Origin: Paragordius varius
Lineage: Eukaryota; Nematomorpha
DNA length: 64,000 bases
Assembly (NCBI GenBank): GCA_964247055.1
Contig: OZ176051.1
Coordinates: forward strand, 7,688,001 to 7,752,000
Reading direction: 5' to 3'
The notes beneath the pieces are model-generated. The model searched no databases and was not told the DNA's origin. It saw only the letters and a list, made by a program, of their open reading frames with translations. Both the position numbers and the translations under genes were made by a program. How positions within the stretch are numbered: position 1 is the first letter of the stretch; every line of letters begins with the position of its first letter. This document shows positions 1 through 14,791 of this stretch, piece by piece.

Positions 1-800
1 TTTAACCAGCTAAAAACATAAAATAAATTTATAGATTTTTCAACATAGTTTATAAAATCAACACTTTATCAATCAAATATAGAATAATACGAATTATAAG
101 CAGATAACTAAAATGAGTGCGCGGTTGGTTTGCCATATTTTTAAAAATTTTGTTTGTTTGAAATGGTTTAGAAAACAGTTCGATAATAACGTTTATTAAT
201 TCTTAAATAATGTGCATTTTAACCAAAAAACTTTATGTAATAATTTGAGCACATTGCATATATTTTTTAGAAAAAAGAGTTTAAAATGAAATGCTTTCCG
301 GGTTTAATCCTAATGTTTGGTCAAATGGTTTTTGTTACCATACCTTTATGATTTGAAGAAAGTAAAAACATTTAAATAAAAATATACATTAAAATATAAA
401 ATAATATTAACTAAAACTTTTTTAACTGCTAATCATTAAAATATAATAACTATAATTTATTAAGTAAAAAACAATAATAATATAGGGGGGGGGGGGGGGG
501 GCGTAATGAAAAAGGCTCTCACAAGTTTTATGTAAATTAATGTAATAAAAACAATAAAGCTTGATTTATAAATGGACTTAATAATATATGATACTTTTAC
601 AAAATAAAACTTTTTTCTAAGATAAATCTGATAATTGCTAAAACTTTTCTTGTTTTTATCACCTCACCCAAGGTTGTTTATATTGTATAATATAATTTTA
701 ATTAAATATGGAGCAGTTACACAAAATAATTTCCAACTATTGGTAATAAAAGTAACTGCTAAAAAATAAAAAAAACCGTCATATTTTAAAAACAACTTAC
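1..800. other. Kindlin intron, no coding signal
   Basis: This is intron beyond the donor at 800-799 (minus strand). I found no continuation of the kindlin reading frame here, so the next exon is off the left edge. A run of 17 G residues at 485-501 is the only distinctive sequence. Confidence 0.6.
485..501. repeat. Poly-G tract
   Basis: Seventeen consecutive G residues stand out in an AT-rich intron. Shorter G tracts occur near 28,850 and 62,118. Confidence 0.9.
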
Positions 801-3800
801 GAATCATTGATTCTAGCCTTTTCCAAAAACGTTTTTGGCCTAACTAGTTGACATGTGTACGCGTTTCTATTGTGCGGTGTAGAATTCAAAGAGCTATCCT
901 GTACATTAGTATTGGAGGATGAAGCAAAACTTACATCTTTTAACGAGTCATATTTTGAGGTGCCAGAATTTGTCGTTAAATTTAGAATATCTACAACATT
1001 ATTTTTGGCGCCATTTAATTTGACATCATTTTTGTTGCCATGGGAACTGGTTCGCATAGATGTCCGATTTTGTCCTTGTTGTATTATTCCATTTATTGGT
1101 GGTACTAACCCACTATCTGAACTAAATCTATGAGGTGGAGTTAGGTACATTGATGATGATGTTATATCATTGTTTGTTGTTGAGTTCGGTCCATTCTTGG
1201 GTATTTTATTCTATACACGTGTAGGTAAAGATAATTGAAAGTAAGGTAGAATTTTTGATAACTTCGGAAAAATTAAAAAGGTTTGATCGCTAAAAAATGG
1301 AGTTTTTGAAAATGATAGATCGTCGTAAACGATAAGAAAATATAAAATAAATAAAATATTAACTTGAATAATATTTCAATCTTACAATTTTAAACACATA
1401 AATTAAACCAGTGATACTTAAACCGCGGCCTACGCATGGAGCTCTAAAAGTACTTTTTATGGCCCTGAATTATTTCTTAAATTTTTATGTATATATTTTG
1501 AGTACATGAATCTATAATGGCCCTTAAACAGGATAATTTTTAATTGTTCAGTGCGAACTAAAAGTGGGGGGATTAAAAAAAATTTTCTGACGACTTGCAA
1601 GTTTTTCAAGTCATGGCTTGCTTTCAGGTGATAAAAAAAATTTAACATTACACGACTTAAGTCAAGCAGGAAAACTTGATAAGGAGGTGATATAAAATCA
1701 TACAATCAAGTGAAACTTGAAGTTTTGCAAGTGATGTAGGGCACATTTACCAGATTTGAAAATATGAATAAAATTATTTCGGAAACTATTTATATACCAT
1801 TTACAATTTAAATTCCCCCTCGAACAATTCAAATTCCCCCTAAAAATAAATGTGTTTTCGGGCAAATTTAATTCATGATTAATATGAAATATATCTTAAT
1901 GGTATAATTTATTATTTTTTCCTTATTATTTTAATTTTAAACAATAATCTTAAAAACGCTTAATTTATTTTAGGGTAAATATGAATTGTTCAAGGGTTTG
2001 AACTGTAAATGGTATATATTGCGTAAATATCTTCCCATTATATTTGCAAATGAACTTCTAACAAAATGAGTAGTGTGGTAAAATGATAGAGAATGTTGTA
2101 AGGGCGAACGGTTTCATCAACTTAAAAATTTTAGTTACCGGGATTTAAAAAATCTTTTATAACATACGTAACTGAGTTTAAAAAACTTTTATAAACACAT
2201 ATTGTGATTAATATTTTTGTCCCTTATTTTATAAATGTTGGTTGAAAATGATCAAAAAAATTTGTGTAAAATTCGAATTAAGTGACAAAAAATGTTATAT
2301 TCATAAGCAAAAGACTCGACTTAGTGTTTTTTTATCACCAATCTTCAAGTGTACACTTGCTGGCTTAAGTAAACTTGCTCATACCAAGCTTCGACTTACG
2401 AATCATGTGCGACTTTTTTATTACCTCACCCTAAATATTTTTATTGTTTTAAACATCACGTGATATCTCATATTAAAGTTTTCCGAAAGCAAAAAAGAAT
2501 AGGTAGAGACTTAGCAGTCAAATATAATCCAAAAATAAAAACAGATTGTAAAAATTGAACTAGGATGATTCAATATCTTACTACTAACTTATAATCGTAA
2601 TTACTGATATTTTAATTTTACAAATAAGTAAACATAATTTTTTTAAGATACTTGTATGTAAGTTATTTGTGCATAAATTATATATAAGGTTGATGTCATT
2701 TAGTTTATTACAAATAACTAAAATATTTGTCGCAAAAACAAACATTTTTTCACATTCCATCCTCTCTATACCATCTTCACAAACTTATAAATAAACACAA
2801 TTACCAGAAAAAGTAAAAAAGGTAAAAAAATATTGCATATAAATCGTATTTATACAATTTACACCAATTTACATATAATTTTCGTAATTTTTTGATTAAA
2901 AAGTGTCCCAAAGTACCTTGAAACAATAAAAAATACCTTAAAAAATGTTAATATTTTTGCCCAATAATGATTATTTTATTTAAAATTCTAGGCATGTTCT
3001 TAGATGTGAAAAGAAAAAAAATTGAGATAAGCCAAATACCAGTTGTTTCAATTATGTTGAATTCAGATAGAGTTATACATTATATTCGTAAAAAATCAAA
3101 ATCGCCTAAAATTTAACAAATGGCACAAATATTTCAAACATTTTATTGTAAAAATACCTAAATTTTTAGTTTTGCTAATGCTCAAAAATAATTGGAATGA
3201 TTTTTTTATAATTTTGGCATCCACATTGAGATTATAATTTAAAAACTATTATTATAAACAATAACTATTGTTTTTGTCTTTCCTTTATTAACATATTAAT
3301 AAAATAAACAATTATAATTAAATTACCAAACTTAGATTTGTAGCAAAGATTCTAAAAAAAATTATTAATTTCACCGCAAGGTAAATAACCTAAGTTTATT
3401 TAACAGTTATTATGGCAAAAATTACTCATGCTTATCAACAAAAACTTAAGCGAGGAGAGATAACAGTAAAATTAATTTTGCAAAAATTAAATTAATAATC
3501 TAAAAAAATTAGAAAATCTTGACTAAAACTAACAAGTCATAAAAAATAATCGTTTAATATCATCCATCAGGCATCGATGTGTTTGTTGCGAAAATAGTTT
3601 ATAATTTTATTATATAAGAACCACCAACAAAAAAACGATAAAAAAACTAAATTAATTTTAATGGAATTTGAGATAATAGGATTATTTTTTGATAATCAAA
3701 ACTAGATAAAACCAACTTAACTTATTGAAGAGTGCAATTTTTCCCATCTTAATTTTATGATTATTTTATTGAGATTAGTGCGCAAAGCGTGTGTTCCGCT

Positions 3801-6800
3801 TTAAAATTTGAAAATATCTCAAAAATTTATAATGTAAAAAAACCAGATGTGTTTGTACAAAATTTAATGTGTTTAGTAAATTTAATAAACTTGAAATATT
3901 TCTAATAACTCGCATACTTTAGGGCGAATCGGGCCCCAAAAAAGTCTGTAAAAATATAAAAAACTAATAAAATTAACAGAATGATTTAACCATATGTCAT
4001 TTAATTTTTTTAACCTAAATATAATAATTATAAGTTCCAAATTTTTTGATGATGCTCATAAAATAATTTTTTTGGCCATCTCTAGTTCTTGAAAGATGCA
4101 AATAATAATAAAAAGATCAAAAAGCCGGGCAGTTATAGAAATAAAAAACTTAACATACATATCAAAGAACTGTAAGAGTGTTGTTACCGCCTTTGAGAGA
4201 AAAAAGAAAGATTCAAAAATTGTATGCGCATAAACATACTACATAAAATATGCAAAATAAATTTAGATTCTACAAATTTCGCATATTAAATATTTTTACC
4301 AAAAACTAAAAAAATCTCTGAATCTCTTATTAAAAGTTTACGAGGTACTTTCATAATAACTTTTTCCTTAAAAACAGACAAGTTAAAACTCTCTTTTAAT
4401 ATAAATAAAAATCTTAATAGGTCGGTAGGACGCAACCAGGTTAATGGCTTTTTATTAAAACAATATATACACTACTTCATTTTATTTATACTGTAAAATA
4501 TTTAATATAAAAGGTTAATAGTAAGTAAAAAATATTAACAAATCAAGACAAAAGATATACGAATATACCAGGTACTATTTCATAATCCTTAAAAGAAAAA
4601 AGTCATAAAGTCTATCCATCATTTCTTTGACAAAGGGGGAAAAGGATTAAAAACATAAAATATTACAAAGAAAAAAGAAACCCTAACAAAATTATTCAAA
4701 TATTAATTAATTTGATTAAATATTATAATGTGAGAAACAATAGTATAATATTAAAATATAAAAACAAAACATAAAAGGCTTAAAGAAACCATATTGATCC
4801 ACACATAAATTTTCAAAACCAAATCCAAAGATTAATTTTAAAAATATAAAGGTTCCGTATAAAGTTTTTGATAAAAAATATTGGTCTCTGGCTTTTTAAG
4901 TTTGTGTTCAAATTTTGAATTTTTATTGTAAAAACATTTTTACCAGTAAAGCCATTTCGGGTGTGATATGAGGTCCATTTGGGCGATAACCACCATTGCT
5001 GCTACTTGTAGCACTGAAACGATTATCGGATGATTGATGATGGTTTGATATATTGTTCCCTTCATATAACACACATACGAGGGGAAAAGGTTAATCGGTT
5101 TTATAAAGAATTTAATTGAATGAACAAGCCTTGTATTTCAGGATCGCAACCGGAAGTACAATGTTTAATTTTAATCATTTTTGTTTATTACCATACGCTG
5201 CAAGTATACAGCAAAATAAGTTTGCAAAAATAATAAATATGTATAAAGGGTCAGACGAATCATTAATTCTTTACCGATTAATTTATATAATTTAGCATAT
5301 TTTCATTGGTATGGTTTTTTCACACCAAAGTTTTTTGTTGAAAGAAAAATATTTTTTATTTTTTAGCAACATGTTTTCATTTTTGCTATTCATTTTGTGA
5401 TTTTACTGTATATGGCTTTGTAACCAATGCCTTATAAATCCGATCATATTTTAACAATTGACAAAATTATAATACACAATGAATAAATGTATGAGGTGGA
5501 TGGCTTAGAGAACATCATATTTCATCTTTTTTGATTAAATTTATAAAATAAAATATTATTAAGATACCTGAACTATTTGTGCTATCCAAACTACGGAGTG
5601 TAAGGTATGGATTACTGCTATTGTTCCCATTACCATAATAATCGGTGGAATCGCGTTTAGGTGTCGATGAAGCTGAGTGAGACATGGCGTTGCCATGGTG
5701 ATGACGCTTTTTTGGTTGCTGATGGCAAGCACTTTTGGATTTGGCCGGGAGGGCACTTTCTAAACCACTATTATTTCGACCAGTAGTTATCGATCGTTTC
5801 CGACCAGTTCGTAAAAAATGTCTATCATATGGTCGACAAAGTGATAGCTCTTCTGGGTATCTAATGTCTACAAAAATTGATGTTTGTAGAAAAAGTTTTA
5901 TTTAACATCTAACCCTCATAAAACAACTATTATAATTAATTGGCTCATAATAATTTTGAATATATGTGATTAAACGGGTAGTTTTTAATTAAACTAAAAA
6001 ACAAAAATATCGTTTACATAATTGTCTGGTTCTTTAGGCACTAGAAAAAATTGGCCTTTATTAGCAAATCAAAAAGTTTTTATATATAAAAATGGACTTT
6101 AACAATTAGCTCTTGATTAATACCAACTAACATGTTAATATATACATATCAATATTTTATAAAATAAACAATAAAACATCGACATCATAATTAATGCTCA
6201 AAAAATAAACTCTGTACACATAAACTTTAGTAAGAGTTGAGATGCCAAAAAAACCAAAAACTCCCTGGAGAGTACTATATATATTTAGTTTGAAAAAAGA
6301 GAAGGAACTTTATACGACAATACTTTGACCAGTTTTTTTATAAATAACATTTAATTTATATATCAAACACAATTTTGCGTTTATTCTCAAAAAGATTTTA
6401 AATTTTTAAAAAAATGATATAATATTAGAAATTTAAATTTTTTTGCAATATATAACCACAAACAGTTTTTTTCTATGTTTGTTTGAATGAACTCAAAATT
6501 TACAATCATAAACTATTTTTTAGTTATGTTTGAAACATCATAAATATGAAATATGATATATATTATATGTAGTATTAGTATGAATAGTGAAATAATTTAA
6601 TTTTATTTTAGCTAAATATAAAAATCATCTTTTTCATATTAAATAATTTAAATACGAAATCGTTAGTTCTAAAATTAATTTAAAAAATACCTCCCAATAA
6701 AACTTTCAAAATATATTATATTGAAATTTTTTTGAAAAACATACTTGACATCTTAATTCAAAGACATGGCCATGTATGATGCCAAAAAATGTCATTTACA

Positions 6801-9704
6801 TTTTAACAACAATAGAATTAATTAAAAATATAAATATTTTTTTTGCATATTTAATTAGATAAAAATATGGACCCTATTTATATATTTATAGTACAATCAA
6901 ATTTTCGGAAAATACAAAGCCACATTGAATTTAAATTTTTTTTAATAATTTCACCATTTTTGCCACAATTTGAAAATTTTTGATAATATTGAATTATAAA
7001 ATCTTTAAAACGATAATTGTTTAACACTTTATGACCTTCTCACAATTTTGTCCACGTTGACATTTTGGGGTAGTTTTTTATCCCAGGGCTCAATCTTGTA
7101 AATTAGCTATTGTTTTGAAAGTTATCTTAGTTAAAATTTAATTATCAAACAATATTCGCCTGTATTGATAATAAAGCTTATTTTTAGAGTTTTGTATTGT
7201 AAATTCTAGTAGTCTAGAGTCTAAAACTGGGATAGCTCCAAAACACAAATTAAAGAAACAGCTGATTTAAAATGAATTGTTGATGATAAAATGCAATCTG
7301 AAAGCTAACAAAGGTTAATAATTTATATTTTTCACCCATAATATCAATTTATTTGCCAAACTATACCGATCTAAAAACAATTTAACGAAAAAAATGGCGG
7401 CGAAAAAATATGAGATAATTTTATATTTTTAAAAAAATGTATTTTGCGACTAAATTCGCCCTAACCTTAAATACTTTTTAAGATTTTCAATTTCAAATCG
7501 CCCTGGGATATAAAATTACCCTAAAAGGTCATGAAGTGGTAAAAAAGAGAAAGGATATTAATAAACGTTTTAAATTTATAATTGCACTTTCCTTCCGTTT
7601 TTGCTTTATTCTTATAATGCGAATGGTCAAAAATAAAATTATAATTAATAAAGGGTTTTATTGATTTATATATATGTGTATAATGATATATATAAATACC
7701 ACCAATTAAAAGAGTGATCAATGATAATTTTTTGCAGATAATATATATATCCTGATTTTTCTTCGTTTTATGAAGGAAGAATTTTTTACATCGTACTTAT
7801 ATTATTACAATGGCAATATGGACAGATTTGAGTTTGTCCATTATATATGTGTTATGGACACAATAAACTATTTATTATATGTATATATTATCAAAGGAAA
7901 AGGTGTTTTTGCCTTAAACTACTCAATAAATTACACAATCATCATTGTTATATGTAAATTTTTATAAACTGTTAAATTTTTAAAATATTATAAAATGGCA
8001 TAATCATTCAAATCTCCGTAAATAGGCTTTTGTCGTCATATTAAAATTATGTAATTGTAATAAATCCTAAATTTTCTATACATAATGTATAGTATCGTTT
8101 TCAATGGATAAAAGATCTTAATTTCTAAAATAATTAAAATTTGTTAATTGACATAAAAAATTTTTATTACTTGTGTGTTTACACAGCTCGGACACGACCG
8201 AAAAAACGGGGATAGAAAAATTGCAAGACATTTCAGTAATCTGCATGTCAGGCAATTGAATACGCAATCGTTTATGCATTCGGGTGAATTCCATATGAGC
8301 GTTGGCCTGAACGCCGTAATGATCAAGGGTGCTTTTGGACCGATGGACCCAAATATTTTTGGCGGGCCACCACAGCGCATAGTCGGACCAATCTTTAGGT
8401 ATATCTGTGAGTGTGCGTGTATGAAAAATATATAGGTACTTTTTATCAGTCAAAAAAAATTCAGCATCAATATTGAACAAAAATTTATCATCCATAAACC
8501 TTCAAACTGCTATTTATTCATATTTGTTGGCTAAAGTTGGTTACAGTAGCGTGTGTTATAAAACAACTTTTGAACCAAATAAATAAAGTAAAATAACATA
8601 GGAAAAATATATTTGATTAATAAACAGACAGAAAGAAATTAATCATGTGAACCCAATAACCAACTTTTTTATAAATAGATATACATATTTATTATAAAAT
8701 ATTTCATAATTTTAATTTATATCTTAATTTTATGTTAATTCGACAAAATTAATTGATTTTAACGAAAATTCATTAATAAATTTATTATTATTTTGCTGAT
8801 GAGCATCATTTATTTTAAAACATTTTTTTTTCATACATAATTGTTTTGCCAATTGACCAATATAATGGGAATAAGCCAGCATTAATTATACTGAATATTT
8901 CTTAGGTTAACATCAAAGCTTTCATATCTCCAAGTTTTAATTAACATATAACCTTGTAAAAATGATTAAACAATATTTGCGTTTGGTAAAATGGAAAAAT
9001 ATTATTGGTATTATACTTAACTGTATCAACACACATCATTTTAACCAACACGCATTATAAATTCAGATATAAAATTATCGTATGATCAAGCCAAAATATA
9101 ATTGATAATTGCCATTTCGTGTTTCAAAAGACAAATTTTACACACTAATGTGAGGTCAGGTATTTGCATGATAAAACGTTATGTCTAATAAAATGATGCA
9201 ACCAATTATAAATCAAATATTGTCCTGCTGAAAACAACTTTCGGTTTTACAAAATTTCAACCATCAATTTTTTATTATCAAGGTTGAAACAACTTAAAAA
9301 TATATTAGAAGCCTTTTCATGGTTATTTTTGCTGAAAATCATATTATATTATGTATTTATTTAATTGCTCATGGATTTAAATAAATAAAAATAATATTGA
9401 TTGAAAATATATGATATAATAGATTTTATCTATTCACTTCGTAAATATTTTAAAAAAACATAAAAAATATCTTGAAAAAACGGCCAATTCACCTATTATA
9501 TCACGTTTTTTTCAGAAAATAACCATTATATGTGATTATTGTTTAAAAATTTTTTTGAAAAAAAAATATTATTTTTTCACGCAGCAAATTAAGTTAGCTA
9601 AATCATGATTTGGGTTACATAAAACGCCCATTTCAAGTGGAGAAAAAATTAATTTACAAGTATGGATTAAAAATAATTAATTTTTGTATAAAATGTGAAT
9701 ATAA

Positions 9705-9741
<37 letters not shown>

Positions 9742-11017
9742 TTAATTTAGAAAACAGATCTATAGGATATACAAAAAATAAATTATTGAAAAAAATGTTA
9801 AATAAAAAACATATTTAATGTTCTATGCCTGAAAACAACACCGGATGTTAAAGTTATGTTTCATATAACTTAAAAATGTATAAAGTAAAAATATTTTTTC
9901 CATGATTCATTACATATAAATTTTAAATCAAAAATATTTCTCAGAATTACTATGCAAATGTGTGTGTGTTTTAAAATTTAAAATAAATCCCGTTTTTAAT
10001 CAATATTTATTACAATACAATAGCGAGTTTTTTCAAAATATATGTAAAAATGTTGTTTAATGCGGTTTTTACCGTTTGTACTTTTGTATTCCACTGTGTT
10101 GTTGCAAAAAAACAATGAATTAGGAAAAAAAATTATTTAAACTTTAATTTTAACATGAATATATATATTTATAAAATAATAAATATAAAAAAACTAGGCA
10201 AATCAGATTAAATTTCATCATATCCATAAATCTTACACATATATAAATAATAAAAAATTAATATTTATACATTTTGAATAAATAGATAGATATATAGACA
10301 ATAGTTCATCATGTTAAAAATAAAAGCAGCATTAATTAAAAAGAGTACATTACAACAAACATGCGCCTACATAAATCTCTGATGATCCCCTTCAATATTT
10401 TTTCCATTACAAAACTTATTCAATATAATAAATAAAGCATAGAAAGAAAATAAAACTTCTGTAAATCATACATAATTGGAGAATTTAAATATAAAAAATG
10501 ATGACAAACGGTAAAAAAAAGTTAACAAAAATGCTTAGTTAATTAAAAATATGTACAAAAAGTAAAATGACTCACAAGGTCGCTAAAGTTCACACATAGA
10601 TATCACAATACTTTGTGTGTATAAGGTAAATTATCATATTTTTTTACAATAAATATTTGTAAGTAGCAAAATAAACTACATTAAATAAATTTTGTTGAAA
10701 GCATGTAAATTTATTAAAATATGTCGGTTTTTAGTTAAAAGTAAATATCTTTTAAACCCATATTTAATAAACATTACTGAAATAATTTTCGGAAAAAGAG
10801 CTGAGTTAAAACATGTAATAATTATTGGTAAAATCAGGTGTGAATAAATATTTCAAAATAAAATATTACCTAATTTATCAACCAACATTAGCATAATCGA
10901 ACCTATGCGAAAATCCCCTTTTACTCGCAAAGTTTCAGTAATATCTATATCAGGAATGGATATAACAATTTCCCAGCTACCATCACAGATAAGATTTTGA
11001 ATATTTTCGGAAGGCAT
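801..11017 (-). CDS. FERMT: Kindlin (fermitin family) gene, 5' half; integrin-binding adaptor
   Basis: Coding exons in transcript order: 11017-10870, 8404-8171, 5867-5568, 5059-4944 and 1210-801. All have GT-AG borders and phases that fit, giving 402 residues before the gene leaves the window. The F0 lobe reads DGSWEIVISI then TLRVKGDFRIGS; F1 reads KDWSDYALWWP, STLDHYGVQANAHMEF and IRYPEELSL, close to vertebrate kindlin (KDWSDHALWW, LDKYGIQADA, IRHPEELSL). The last exon has RPKTFLEKARIND, matching the conserved stretch before the F2 lobe (KPQALLDKAKIN). Kindlins bind beta-integrin tails and activate integrins at adhesion sites; that role is family knowledge. The ATG at 11017 is chosen because it places about 11 residues before the conserved DGSWE, as in relatives; an in-frame ATG at 11059 is the alternative. 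The stretch between F1 and F2 (about residues 140-385) is much longer than usual and rich in Asn, Ser, Thr and His. F2, PH and F3 lie outside the window. Confidence 0.93.
1410..1490 (+). repeat. hAT-like non-autonomous element end
   Basis: The segment opens with CAGTGATACTTAAACCGCGG and continues with a TTTTTATGGCCCTGAAT stretch. The same two blocks recur at 42,940-43,010 (reversed) and about 46,310-46,480. CAGTG-type ends with a GC-rich start are common in hAT elements; the family assignment is inferred. Confidence 0.5.
1795..2016. repeat. MITE with ACCATTTACA terminal inverted repeats
   Basis: Left end TACCATTTACAATTTAAATT is mirrored by the right end GAACTGTAAATGGTATA. Inside the left end lies a short repeat of AATTCCCCCTCGAACAATTC type. 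A second, longer copy is at 51,165-51,484 in the DDX19 gene, where the same inner unit is tandemly repeated. No coding capacity. It sits in a kindlin intron. Confidence 0.7.
7023..7540 (+). repeat. 0.5-kb MITE-like repeat (GGCGGC family), copy 1
   Basis: Ends are inverted: AACACTTTATGACCTT on the left and AAGGTCATGAAGTG on the right. The interior carries a recognisable AAAAATGGCGGC block, a TAGTCTAGAGTCTAAAACTGGG block and a block rich in TTGAAAGTTATCTTAG. Related copies are at about 13,825-14,205 (reversed), 24,297-24,810 (reversed) and 45,484-45,880. No reading frame. In a kindlin intron. Confidence 0.7.
8542..8590. repeat. Solo end of a Tc1/mariner-type MITE
   Basis: TACAGTAGCGTGTG matches the ends of the hairpin elements at 58,869, 60,616 and 61,264. 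I could not find a partner end nearby, so this looks like a decayed or truncated copy. Confidence 0.4.
9703..9738. repeat. (TA)n microsatellite
   Basis: A run of alternating A and T in a kindlin intron. Similar runs occur at about 25,577-25,603, 28,004-28,027, 28,921-28,940, 29,826-29,851, 36,696-36,722 and 42,890-42,912. Confidence 0.9.
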
Positions 11018-11059
11018 GGATTTGTAAAATGGTCCCAAATTTACACAAAGTAAATGCAA

Positions 11060-14000
11060 AAAATCAAATCATATGAAAGGGTATAAAAAACATGTAAACA
11101 TGTTTTCAGATGAAACATATTTATTTTTATATTTTTAAAATATTATCGACTATAATAGAATTTTAATAACATATAAATACACACAGAACAAAATAGTGGT
11201 TAAAATTACATTTCATAGAATATAAGTATATTATGACAAAAGGTCCGTCATATACTTTGAAATAAATGTAGAGGAAAGTAAAATTGCATTTTGGATTTTG
11301 ATATTACGATTGTTATAAAATTTAATTTTAAAAATATATCCATAAATTACCAGAACATTGTGTCAAAAATATTTTGTATATAAAAGATACACCTAAAGTC
11401 TACAAAAAAACATCCTTATAAAATCTATCTCCTAGAGGAAAATACATCGGGTTTTCATGGTTAATTTTGTCCCCTCCGACTTATTACCATTTAACACTTT
11501 TGCGAATTGTTCTCTATCAGAAAATAACGATACGCACATTTTGTTATATAATGTTTTTTTGGACTAAATGCTCCTTCCAAAAACATTATTTATAAACTTA
11601 AAATTAAAAGTAAAACATCTTATGAAATTTTATTTTGATGTGGGCTCCGAAACTTAATTTCCATACCTTTCCAAAATTAGAATCTCTTGAAATGAAGATC
11701 AAAGGGCCGCGATCGTGAGATGTTAAATTTTGAATGCGTAAAACTTTAAATATATAGCAATTGTGTTTGAGGAATTTATAATAGAAGCATGTTAGAAACG
11801 GTTAAAAACACTTAAATATATTAATAAACAATTATATTAATTGCAATTTTTACTTGATAGAAATATTTAGCATCATTGAATTTGAAAGAAAAAGTGATTC
11901 AAATTATCATTTTCCCGTTTCGTTTTGCCCCAAATTGTATGAAGGTACTCTCCCATATATGGTTAAAAGAATTTATAGAACAAACTATGTATTTAAAAAA
12001 TACACATTTTTGATACAGGTTCTAGCATCTATTGAAAAAATTATCTCAAAATCTAGGCATTTCCGCGATTAGTTTTATACTTCATTGCATTTTCATTTTT
12101 TTAGGCGAGGACATTTTGGGGGTTTTCGACCCCTAGAATGGTGAACAAGCTACTGTTTTAGATGTTGTGTGTGGTTAAAATATAATTACCAAAATCTATT
12201 CTTCTTTATTTATAAAATTTAACTTCAATCCAAAATTCAGATAATTCCCTCACGATAACAGCTTATATTAAATTCAATAAATATGAAAAATTTGCTGGTA
12301 ATTGTAACTTGATAGCTTTCCAAAGTTATTAATTTTTAACCAGAACACTGCGTTCATAATCTTGAGGTTTATAAAAATAACCTGATGAAATTATAATGAT
12401 AGGTTTTATTGCTTTGGTTTTGGCCCTGGAAGTGATTTATGAAAGTTATTTACATTTTTGTGGTAGTGCCCCACATCAGAAAATGGCAATTGCGTACTTT
12501 TAAAATTTTTGTAAAGCTAGAGGCCTCATGCCAAAAAATCACTAAAATATATCAAAAAAAATAAAAAAATTAATTTTAGATGTGGGCTCCGAAAGTCCCA
12601 AATTATATTGCTCTTTCAAAACTTAATCTCAAAAATCGGGATTGCGCGATAAAATTTAATATATATGCTAAATTTTGATATCAGAAAATATTTTTTAAAA
12701 TAAGGATACTTTCAAAATTAATTTTTGCAAATTTCATTGAAGCTTACTTCATACTATATTGAGTCATGATGGAAACGTAAAATGCTTTAAAATATCATAA
12801 ATATTTTTTCTACATAATTCGATGGTACTGAACATTTTATCAGAATTTCGATTAAAATTCGTTCTTCGTCTTAAGGTTTATGTTAAATCAATATGTGTTT
12901 TATTCGAAAATTTACCAAAATCTTTAAGCAAACGAACCTTCAAATCAAAATTTTGAAGCGTTAGTAGCATCATCGAATTATAGAGAAAAAGTGTTTTGTC
13001 ATATCTTAAGTCGTTTTCCATCAAGGGTAAAAATCTTATGAAGTATGCCATAACATATTGTTAAAAATTAAATTTTTGAAAAAAGTATGTAGTTTTAAAA
13101 AATATTTTTTATCCACTTTTGGGTGGCTATTGAAATTTTAATATATTAAGAGTATTAAGCATTTAAAAAAATATGTATAATGCGCATAATAGGCTAAAGA
13201 AAGCATATTTTTTAAATTCGGATTAATAACCTAAATAATTTTTAAGATATTTTAAATTGCACTGGGATCTCAAAAAGTAATAGAATGTTAAAGAAAATGT
13301 AAAATCTATATATTTATAAAAATGGAAAATGCTGGCTTTGTGATCTGGTGCCGGAAAACCGGTAGACCCAATCAAATCCAAATATCGAAAAAATATAATC
13401 ATTAATGAATGCCCCGACAATAGCTTTGCCCTTTTTTTGAAATAGGCCCCCAGTTGGGGCCCACCCCGTGTGAAAAATGGGTTAAATCAATTTTTTGGAG
13501 AACGTGTTGGACCATTCAATTTCAAAAATGATTTTTGTTTACTTATTTTTGATCGCGCCGAACATAGTCGACTCGCTTTTTTAATTTAGGCCCTCTTTTT
13601 ACCCGCTCCCCCCGTAAAATGCAATTTTTTTCAAAAAACAAAGTCCACAAAAATATTTTTTTTAATCTATTTTTCCCCCAAGTAAACAATATATTAGTTG
13701 AATGCACCGTTTTAAAATTCCTATGAGATCATATAATGTTTCGAAATAGTCCACATATGTGGAACATTTTATTGTCCCTTATTTCAAATAGCCACCCCCC
13801 CCCCTCCCCCACCTAGTTGATAATAAAATCCTCATATTCGCCGCCATTTTTTATAATTTTTTTAAATCGCTAATGCTACAAGTAAAATGAATATTATGAT
13901 TATATGCTAACAATTAATTTTAAAAGGCTTAAAGGATACATTTTACCAGCAAAAACTTGATATATTTTAATTTTAGCTGTCCGTTTCAATCGTATTTTGG

Positions 14001-14783
14001 AGTTGTCCCAGTTTCGGACTCTAGAGGTCACAAAACTAAAAATATAAGCCTTTTTTATCAAATACATGAGAACAATGTTTGATCATTAAAATTTTGATAA
14101 ATTAACTTTCAAACCAGTAGTTTATTTACAATATTAACCTTTGGGATTTAAAACTACCCAAATATATTCTACTAGGATAAAGTAAAAAGATTATGAAATG
14201 TTAATATCAAGATTTAGCATATATTCAAAATTATTATAACGCAATGTCGCCATTTTTGAGTTTTTTTAAAAAGAGTAGCTCTTTTTAGAAGAGCGAAAAT
14301 TGGGATTTTGTAGCCCACAACTAAAAATTAAAAATAGTTTTGCATTTTATATGTAGATAAATTTGTGATATGTCTCTTTCATTTATAAAAATAAATCCAA
14401 ATTTTGCCATTTTATTACGAGATCTCGGGATTTTTATTTATTATAAAAAACAGCCCATTTTTGAAAGTTAAAAATTTGAAATTTTTGTCTCAAATATTAT
14501 AATATAAATTCGCTTTGTTTTTTAATGTATTTATGATATATTTTAATAAAATTTTTACAATGATGCATTCATCTATCATTGATATTTATATAACATATTG
14601 TGTGCAAGTGTTTTTCGATACCTTAGCATTTAATTTATTTAAAATCACTCGTAACAGGTCTAAAACCAATTGCACCAGGAATCACAATGCATTTCTAACT
14701 CAGAATATTCTTATATTTCCAATTTCGTTTAGAACAGCGTTTTACATAAAAATATATCAAATAGAAAAATGTTTCAGAGGATT
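11060..14783. repeat. Intergenic region made of degenerate dispersed repeats
   Basis: No gene is supported here. Several old repeat segments recur: a TGTGGGCTCCGAAA block at about 11,640 and 12,582 (also 41,294 and, reversed, 42,468), a block around GATGGTACTGAACATTTTAT at 12,822 that resembles 42,070 and 43,040, and the GGCGGC-family copy at 13,825-14,205. Cytosine-rich tracts lie at 13,790-13,815. The copies differ by many substitutions and small gaps, so they look old. Confidence 0.6.
13825..14205 (-). repeat. 0.5-kb MITE-like repeat (GGCGGC family), copy 2
   Basis: Reverse-oriented relative of the element at 7,023-7,540. Shared blocks are CGCCGCCATTTTT at the left, GGACTCTAGAGG-type sequence in the middle and TAAAACTACCCAAATAT near the right end. 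The left boundary is vague. Confidence 0.6.
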
Positions 14784-14791
14784 GTCTATTC

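Noticed and set aside
5559-5756. 65-codon minus-strand frame in kindlin
   Set aside because: It is another frame of the real kindlin exon at 5,568-5,867.
8118-8495. Treating the open frame here as a stand-alone gene
   Set aside because: Only 8,404-8,171 is coding. It is the second kindlin exon; the rest is intron on either side.
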